From: Halorubrum coriense DSM 10284
GTDB lineage: Archaea; Halobacteriota; Halobacteria; Halobacteriales; Haloferacaceae
NCBI RefSeq assembly: GCF_000337035.1
Contig: NZ_AOJL01000028.1
Location: 1 to 64,000, forward strand
Reading direction: 5' to 3'
Length of the DNA stretch: 64,000 bases
The translations under genes and the position numbers were made by a program. Below, in pieces: positions 58,983 to 64,000 of the stretch; positions within the stretch are counted from its first letter, which is position 1; each line of letters starts with the position of its first letter. The notes under the pieces are model-generated. The model was not told the origin of the DNA, searched no databases, and saw nothing but the letters and a program-made list of their open reading frames with translations.

Positions 58983-60449
58983 ATGTTAGACGTCGACCAC
59001 GAAGCGATCACCGACGGGCCGGTCGGGCGAGTGCTGCTCGTCCTCGCCGCGCCGCTCGTCGCGCAGAACGTCGTCTACGTCGCCAACGCGCTGATCGACA
59101 CGTTCTGGCTCGGCCGGGTCGGAGAGGACGCGGTCGCCGCCGTCGGCCTCAGCCTCCCGATCCAGTCGCTGCTCGGCGCGACGGTGGTGATCGGCGCGGT
59201 CGGGACGCAGATCCTCGTCTCGCAGCGGGCGGGCGACGAGGACGAGTCGGGCGCGCGCCGCGTCGCGGTCAACGGCGCGCTCGTCGCGCTCCTCGTCACC
59301 GCGGCGGTCGCGGTCCCGGTGGTCCGCTACGCCGAGGAGCTGGTGGGGCTGCTCGGCGCCGACCCCGCGCTCGCCGGGACGACCGCCACCTACCTCGCGG
59401 TCGTGATCGCGATCCTCCCCGTCGGCGCGGTCGGCGACACGGTCGAGAACTGCTTCACGGCGTACGGCGACACCCGCGCGGTGTTCCACGTGACCGTCGT
59501 CAGCGTCCTCGTCAACCTCGTCGCCGCCCCGACGCTCATCTTCGGGGTCGGCCCCGTCCCGGAGTTCGGCGTCGCCGGTGCCGCGCTCGGCACCGCGCTC
59601 GCGAGCGTCGCCGGCCTCCTGTGGATCCTCGGGTACGCCGCGGGGATCGGCCGCGACACGTTCCGGCTCACCCGGGAGGCGTTCGCCGTCGACGCGGCGA
59701 CCCTCCGCGAGGTCGTCTCGGTCGGCCTCCCGCTCGGCGGCCAGCGCGGCGTGAGCGAACTCGTCAGGGTGCTCGTCGTCGGCCTCGTCGCGCTCGCCGG
59801 CGGCGCGGCGGGCGTCGCGGCGTACACGGTCGGGGCCCGGGTCGCGACGCTCGCGATCGTGCCGGCGCTCGGGCTCCAGCAGGCCGCGCAGTCGATGATC
59901 GGACAGAACCTCGGCGCCGCCGCCCCGGCGCGCGCGCGCCGGACGACGACGGTCGGGACGGGGATGATCGTCGTCGGCTTCCTCGCGCTCGGCGCGGTCC
60001 AGTTCCTTTTCGCCGGCGGGATCGCGGACCTGCTCGCCCCCGACCTCACCGCGACCGGACGCGGGCTCGCGGTGACGTACCTCCGGGTCCTCGCCGCTTC
60101 CTACTGGGCGCTCGGCGGGACGTACACCCTCCTCGCCGGGTTCAACGGGGCCTCCCGCACCCGGACCTCCTTCGTCGCCGACCTCGTCAAGTACTGGGCG
60201 GTCCGGTTCCCCATCGCCGTCGCGGCCGTCCCCGTCGGGGCGACGGTCGGCGCGTTCGGCGTCACGGTGACGCCCGGCCTCGGGTGGGGGGTCGAGGCCG
60301 TCTTCTGGGCGGTCGCGGCCTCCAACGTCGTCGGCTTCCTCGGCCTCGGCGCGTACTTCCTGTACACGACGCGGCGCGGGATGTTCGCGAACGCGGCCGA
60401 CCGCGCGAGCGGCGACGGCGGCGGCGCGGAACTCGCGGGCGACGACTGA
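58983..60449 (+). CDS. MATE-family efflux transporter
   Basis: 488 aa, 12 membrane helices in two homologous halves. MATE landmarks: PLVAQNVVYVANALIDTFWLGRVGEDAVAAVGLSLPIQ (first half) and VSVGLPLGGQRGVSELVRVL with GLQQAAQSMIGQNLGAAAPARARRTT (second half, about residues 300-325). It exchanges cations or drugs against H+ or Na+ across the membrane. Substrate not predictable. The last 20 residues are a cytoplasmic acidic tail. Confidence 0.93.
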   Translation: MLDVDHEAITDGPVGRVLLVLAAPLVAQNVVYVANALIDTFWLGRVGEDAVAAVGLSLPIQSLLGATVVIGAVGTQILVSQRAGDEDESGARRVAVNGALVALLVTAAVAVPVVRYAEELVGLLGADPALAGTTATYLAVVIAILPVGAVGDTVENCFTAYGDTRAVFHVTVVSVLVNLVAAPTLIFGVGPVPEFGVAGAALGTALASVAGLLWILGYAAGIGRDTFRLTREAFAVDAATLREVVSVGLPLGGQRGVSELVRVLVVGLVALAGGAAGVAAYTVGARVATLAIVPALGLQQAAQSMIGQNLGAAAPARARRTTTVGTGMIVVGFLALGAVQFLFAGGIADLLAPDLTATGRGLAVTYLRVLAASYWALGGTYTLLAGFNGASRTRTSFVADLVKYWAVRFPIAVAAVPVGATVGAFGVTVTPGLGWGVEAVFWAVAASNVVGFLGLGAYFLYTTRRGMFANAADRASGDGGGAELAGDD

Positions 60450-60491
60450 ACGAGGGCACTCGGTCGTTTCGGCCGAGGTCAGTGACTCGGG

Positions 60492-60656
60492 TCACGTCGA
60501 CTCCGTCGACTCCTCGTCGGTGAACGTCGCGAAACACCGGTAGCAGCGGTAGACGGTCAGGTCGGACGGCGGCGGGACGTAGCCGCCCGTCATCCGGATC
60601 TTGCGCGCGAGGAACCGGCTTCCGCAGTCCGGACAGCAAGGGGTCTGGAGGAACAC
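60492..60656 (-). CDS. Small zinc-ribbon protein
   Basis: 54 aa ORF beginning GTG: VFLQTPCCPDCGSRFLARKI, then a linker and VYRCYRCFATFTDEEST. Two C-X2-C pairs (CPDC and CYRC) spaced by 27 residues form a zinc ribbon, a pattern seldom made by chance. A GTG start is assumed, since no ATG lies before the first Cys; a start further upstream is blocked by lack of start codons, not by a stop. It follows the isochorismatase-type gene by 37 bases on the same strand. Function unknown; small zinc-finger proteins are abundant in haloarchaea. Confidence 0.65.
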   Translation of the reverse strand: MFLQTPCCPDCGSRFLARKIRMTGGYVPPPSDLTVYRCYRCFATFTDEESTEST

Positions 60657-60693
60657 GGGAACCGGTTCGCTCGCGGGAGAGATGGGCTTTGGG

Positions 60694-61248
60694 TCAGTCG
60701 GCGAGCAGATCGGCGCTCTCGACGACCGTCGCGAACTCGCCGTTCAGGTGCGCGAGCGCGACGCGGTGGGAGGTCTCGGGGTCGATCCGCTCGCCGTCGG
60801 GGGCCTCGCGGGCGTGGGTCGCGGTGGCGTCGGCGACCACGCGCACGTCGTAACCGCGGTTCTCGGCCGCGCGCGTCGTCGTCGAGACGCAGTGGTCGGT
60901 GGTGAGCCCGCAGACGACGAGCGAGTCGTGGCCCGCCTCGCGGAGCCACTCGTCGAGCCCGGAGTCGAGGAACGCGCCGTTGACCGACTTCTCGAACGTC
61001 GGCTCGCCGTCGAGCGGCGCGGTCTCCGGCTTCCACGCGAACCCGGGGGCGTCCGGCCGGAGCGGGGAGTCGGGCTCCGCCGAGGCGTGACGGACGTGTG
61101 CGACGGGACGGTCGGCCTCGCGCCAGCGGTCGAGGAGCGCGGCCGCGGCGGCCTCGGCGTCGGGGTTGTTGCGCTCGCCCCAGCCCGGGTCGTCGAAGCC
61201 GGTCTGGAAGTCGACGAGGAGGAGGACCGGGTCGCCCGCGTCAGTCAT
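60694..61248 (-). CDS. Isochorismatase-family cysteine hydrolase
   Basis: 184 aa. [16 protein letters not shown] (catalytic Asp about residue 12), [15 protein letters not shown] (Lys about residue 90), and [24 protein letters not shown] (Cys about residue 121): the Asp-Lys-Cys triad of nicotinamidase-like hydrolases. It should cleave an amide or ester such as nicotinamide, a carbamoyl compound or isochorismate; metal-binding residues for nicotinamidase are not obvious. It overlaps the YqcI/YcgG gene by 8 bases. Confidence 0.88.
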   Translation of the reverse strand: MTDAGDPVLLLVDFQTGFDDPGWGERNNPDAEAAAAALLDRWREADRPVAHVRHASAEPDSPLRPDAPGFAWKPETAPLDGEPTFEKSVNGAFLDSGLDEWLREAGHDSLVVCGLTTDHCVSTTTRAAENRGYDVRVVADATATHAREAPDGERIDPETSHRVALAHLNGEFATVVESADLLAD

Positions 61249-62110
61249 CCCCGAGCCCGGCGGCGCTTGCGGTCTCCGCGTCGGCGTCCGCTCCGTCCGC
61301 GAACCGCCGCCACGCGCCGGGTTCGAGCAGCGCGTCGGGGGCCTTCGGGTGGTCGCGGGTCGGGTCGAGCGGGCAGGCGTCGGGGCTCGCGTCGTCGTCC
61401 TCGCGGAACAGGTACTGCTTCCACTCGCGGTCGCCCTCCGTGCCCCAGTCGCCGAGGTCGGCGTGGGGACAGACCCCGTCGTAGTCGCCCATCCGGTCGC
61501 GGATGGTCTCGCGGGCGCGCTCGCCCGCCTCGGTGTCCGCCGTGAGCCCCTCGAAGACGGTGCGGGGCTGGAAGGTGATCTCCAAGCCGACCGGCGAGTA
61601 CCGGCTCTTCCGGTCGTCGTAGAAGGGGGCGCGCGAGGTCGGGAACAGCGCTTCGCCGCCGAAGCAGAACTCCCACCGCGGGGTGTCGGGGTCGGTCGGG
61701 ATGTCGTCCGGCCACGGCTCCGGGTCGTGGACGTGGAGGAACTCCAGGGCGTGCCAGAGCCGCTCGTGGTAGTGCGCCTCGCCGCGGTCGTCGTCGGGCG
61801 GCTTGAAGAACACCGCGAGCGGCGCGCGGTCGGCGTGGTCCGGGTACGTGTCGAGGTACTCCAGGACGACGTCGCGCAGCCGCAACAGCGCGGCGGGGTC
61901 CGTCGTCGACTCGCAGGCGGCGTACAGCATGTCGCCCTCGCGCTCGACCTCGATCCCGAAGTAGCAGGGGAACGGCGACCCGTCGCGCTCGCCGAGCATC
62001 GACTCCCGGAAGGTCCGGTAGTGTTCCTGAAGCCACGGCGGCGCGTCGTCGAGCCGATCGCGGAGCGTCTCTTGGTCCAGCAGCACCCCCTCGGTGCCGG
62101 CCTCGTTCAT
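61241..62110 (-). CDS. YqcI/YcgG family protein
   Basis: 289 aa. Family marks: [59 protein letters not shown] and a [15 protein letters not shown] strand. YqcI/YcgG proteins are of unknown function; some bacterial relatives act in iron-containing or nitrogen-nitrogen bond chemistry on amino acid derivatives, but transferring that here would be a guess. It overlaps and is transcribed before the isochorismatase-type gene, so both may work on one substrate. Confidence 0.88.
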   Translation of the reverse strand: MNEAGTEGVLLDQETLRDRLDDAPPWLQEHYRTFRESMLGERDGSPFPCYFGIEVEREGDMLYAACESTTDPAALLRLRDVVLEYLDTYPDHADRAPLAVFFKPPDDDRGEAHYHERLWHALEFLHVHDPEPWPDDIPTDPDTPRWEFCFGGEALFPTSRAPFYDDRKSRYSPVGLEITFQPRTVFEGLTADTEAGERARETIRDRMGDYDGVCPHADLGDWGTEGDREWKQYLFREDDDASPDACPLDPTRDHPKAPDALLEPGAWRRFADGADADAETASAAGLGDD

Positions 62111-62162
62111 ACCCGCAATAGGCGAGAGGCGGTCTTGTGGCTTTCGGGGATTCCCGGCCCGC

Positions 62163-62627
62163 TCAGAGGAAGAATCCCTTGAGCCGGTTGATGATCGCCC
62201 ACTTGACGCCTTCGAGCAGTCGGCCGCCCTCGCCGCTGATCGCGATGTCGTCGTTCGCGACGGCGGTCCTGAACGCCGCGGCGGGGTTCTCGGCCGCCGC
62301 GATACCGTCGAGCGTGGATCGGTCCGTCGTGATCTTGCGCACCGCGTCGTCGCTGCGGCCGTCGTCGAGCGCGGTGATCCGGTTCTGCTCGTCCATCGTG
62401 ATCGAGTACGCGCGCTCGGCGTCGCCGTCCCGAACGTAGACGTTGGTCGTGCCGGCGAGGTTGATCGGGCCGAGGTCGACGGCGTCCGCGTTCTCGTTGT
62501 ACGCCGGGACCATCTCTTCGAGCGACCGGAACAGGTCGTCGCCGCCGTCGGACTGAGCGACCGCCCCGCCCGCCAGCGCGCTCACGAGCAGGACCGCGAC
62601 GAACACGACCGAGAAACTGCGGGTCAT
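62163..62627 (-). CDS. Secreted protein of unknown function
   Basis: 154 aa. A Sec-type signal MTRSFSVVFVAVLLVSALAGGAVAQS, cleavage probably after AVAQ. The mature domain (VYVRDGDAERAYSITMDEQNRITALDDG; ITTDRSTLDGIAAAENPAAAFRTAVANDDIAISGEGG) resembles the small SCP2-like or halophile-specific folds found as exported proteins in haloarchaea, ending in a hydrophobic LLEGVKWAIINRLKGFFL that could lie on the membrane. Function unknown. AT-rich gtatatcagttt and aaatgagacg stretches upstream may hold its promoter. Confidence 0.75.
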   Translation of the reverse strand: MTRSFSVVFVAVLLVSALAGGAVAQSDGGDDLFRSLEEMVPAYNENADAVDLGPINLAGTTNVYVRDGDAERAYSITMDEQNRITALDDGRSDDAVRKITTDRSTLDGIAAAENPAAAFRTAVANDDIAISGEGGRLLEGVKWAIINRLKGFFL

Positions 62628-62723
62628 TTTGTATCGCAGATGTATTCACCTGTGCGGATATAAATGAGACGTATATCAGTTTAAAGGCGCAGACGATACT
62701 CGTTCGATCAGTGAAGACGGCGT

Positions 62724-64000
62724 TCAGTCTCCGGTCACCGCGAACCGCGAGGCGTCGCTCTCCTCCGTGGGCGCGGTGAGCAGCGAGACGCCGACCGTCA
62801 GCGCGCCGGACAGCACCATCAGCCCGAGCGCCACGTCCCAGCCGCCGAAGACCGTCCGCGGGAGGGTCGGGACGAGCGGCAGGACGGACGACAGCACCAC
62901 GAACAGGTACGTCGCCTGCGGGACGGCGACGCCCGCGATCATCCCCGTGCGCGTCGTCCGCGGCCAGTAGAGGGCGCAGATAACGGGCAGCGCGAGCAGC
63001 GCGAACCCGGAGAAGGCGGTGCCGCCGACCTCGATCAGCGTCCCCGGGCGGAAGAGGCTCGCGACGAACGCCAGCGTCGCGAACGTCGCCACGCCGATCC
63101 GCGCGATCCACGCCTCGCGCCGCTCCGAGGCGGTCGCGTCGATCAGCGGTCGGTAGAGGTCGCGGGTGAAGTACGACGAGCCGGAGAGGAGCATCGAGTC
63201 CGACGAGGACATCATCGCGGCCATCGCGCCCGCGATGACGACCGCGGCGAGCCAAGCTGGCGCGTACTCGCTCAACACGACCGGGAGCACGTTCGCGCCG
63301 TCCGGCACTTCGATGGGCGTCCCCGCGGCCCACGCGCCGAGCATGAACGCCGGCAGGAACAGCAGGAGCACCAGCACGGGCCACAGCGCGAACGACCGCT
63401 TCAGCGTCTCGGCCGACTTCGCGACGAAGAAGCGCTGGTTGATCTGCGGGAACATCGTCACCCCGAACGCGATGGTGATCGCCGTGGAGACGATGAAGCC
63501 CGGCGTGTACGTCCCGCCGCCGAAGCTCCCGAACTCGGGCCGAGCCGCCAGCATCCCCTCCGTCGCGGCACCGACGCCGCCGAGCGACGAGACGACCCAC
63601 GCGGCGGCGATCCAGACCACTGAGAGCATGAACAGCCCCTGAAGCGTGTCGGTCCACGCGACGCCGCGGAGCCCCGCGACGGTGACGTAGAGGATCATGA
63701 AGCCGGTGATGAGCGCCGCGCCGCCCCAGTAGGGGACCGCCCCGCCGGTGAGGCCGACGAGCGCCTCGCCCGCGCCCATCTGCTGAAGCATGACGTACGG
63801 GAACAGCCACAGGAGGCTGACGCCCGCGACGAGCGCTCGCAGCCCCGTCGAGCCGAACCGGTCGCCGAGCATCTCGCCGAGCGTCACGTAGCCGTTCCGG
63901 GCCCCGATCAGCCACTGCTTGTAGCCGATGACGTACCACAGCACGGCGAACAGGACGCCGTCTAAGGTCCCCATCACGACCAGCCACTCGGGGCCCGCCG
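62724..64000 (-). CDS. Sodium:solute symporter (SSS family), cut by the window end
   Basis: 425 codons visible, no start inside the window: the frame runs through AGPEWLVVMGTLDGVLFAVLWYV at the edge, so the 5' end (the first helix) lies beyond 64000. Typical SSS segments: FGSTGLRALVAG, the TM region YVTVAGLRGVAWTDTLQG, SSSDSMLLSGSSYFTRDLYRP (the SSS signature with Ser pair) and 11 or so helices. It imports an organic anion, amino acid, proline-like solute or similar with Na+. Substrate not decidable. The stop is followed by a 96-base gap to the secreted-protein gene. Confidence 0.9.
   Translation of the reverse strand, partial: AGPEWLVVMGTLDGVLFAVLWYVIGYKQWLIGARNGYVTLGEMLGDRFGSTGLRALVAGVSLLWLFPYVMLQQMGAGEALVGLTGGAVPYWGGAALITGFMILYVTVAGLRGVAWTDTLQGLFMLSVVWIAAAWVVSSLGGVGAATEGMLAARPEFGSFGGGTYTPGFIVSTAITIAFGVTMFPQINQRFFVAKSAETLKRSFALWPVLVLLLFLPAFMLGAWAAGTPIEVPDGANVLPVVLSEYAPAWLAAVVIAGAMAAMMSSSDSMLLSGSSYFTRDLYRPLIDATASERREAWIARIGVATFATLAFVASLFRPGTLIEVGGTAFSGFALLALPVICALYWPRTTRTGMIAGVAVPQATYLFVVLSSVLPLVPTLPRTVFGGWDVALGLMVLSGALTVGVSLLTAPTEESDASRFAVTGD

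Noticed and set aside
1..64000. tRNA, rRNA, transposase, integrase or phage genes
   Set aside because: Read for cloverleaf ends with CCA-type patterns, conserved rRNA blocks and transposase DDE/HUH motifs; none was convincing.

Overview
The window is chromosomal DNA of an extreme halophilic archaeon. The evidence is the very high GC content, strongly acidic proteins, very short leaders with TATA-like boxes about 25-30 bases before many starts, and archaeal genes such as rpl21e, rpoF, mptA, cheF, ribL and a twin-Arg lipoprotein set. The gene content and base composition resemble Halorubrum or a close relative, but that genus call is an inference. No rRNA, tRNA, CRISPR array, transposase or prophage gene was seen.

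Layout. 0-8 kb: a YcaO protein with an E1-like N-terminal part, a cupin, SufS-type cysteine desulfurase, a degenerate receiver protein, a small unnamed ORF, an OYE-family flavin oxidoreductase, an Eis-type acetyltransferase and a coiled-coil protein. 8-18.5 kb (mostly minus): a sugar-isomerase-like TIM barrel, a lipoprotein, a two-gene MetE-type methionine synthase, and the information-processing cluster rpl21e-rpoF / DUF655-ksgA-mscS-hemK2, split by two plus-strand genes. 18.6-25.2 kb: mptA, a structured repeat (copy A), a TrmB-type regulator, a thioredoxin-domain protein, asparaginase and a lipoprotein.

25.2-28.9 kb is a four-gene minus operon (HAD phosphatase, class II aldolase, ribose-1,5-bisphosphate isomerase, PfkB kinase). 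It fits the Rubisco-free pentose bisphosphate route of nucleoside breakdown known from haloarchaea. 29.0-37.7 kb is a chemotaxis block: cheB-cheA-cheR-HEAT-cheF on minus, divergent from cheW, with RecA/RAD55-like ATPase genes downstream of cheW. A perfect 18-base palindrome sits between the two che promoters.

37.7-44.5 kb: lipoprotein, phosphohexomutase, structured repeat (copy B), zinc-ribbon autoantigen-p27 protein, SufU-like scaffold, thioredoxin, and a tusA-SQR-DUF1641 sulfur operon with an inverted repeat over its promoter. 44.6-52.4 kb is a respiratory block: ba3-type oxidase subunits, a Cu-type P-ATPase with an extra Cys-rich N-terminal domain, a twice-frameshifted small membrane gene, a 75-bp perfect tandem duplication at the 3' end of an Rdx/SelW-like gene, and a CtaA-CtaB fusion for heme synthesis. 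52.4-64 kb: ribL, a JAMM protease, a DHH nuclease, a secreted phospholipase-D-like protein, a HEAT protein, a MATE exporter, a small zinc-ribbon ORF, an isochorismatase-type hydrolase, a YqcI/YcgG protein, a secreted protein and a sodium/solute symporter that runs off the edge.

The strongest candidate for something undescribed is the pair of multi-hairpin intergenic elements at about 19.67-20.06 kb and 39.85-40.14 kb. Their stems differ in sequence but keep pairing, including a shared tandem GA internal loop, which points to a conserved RNA or DNA fold rather than chance similarity.
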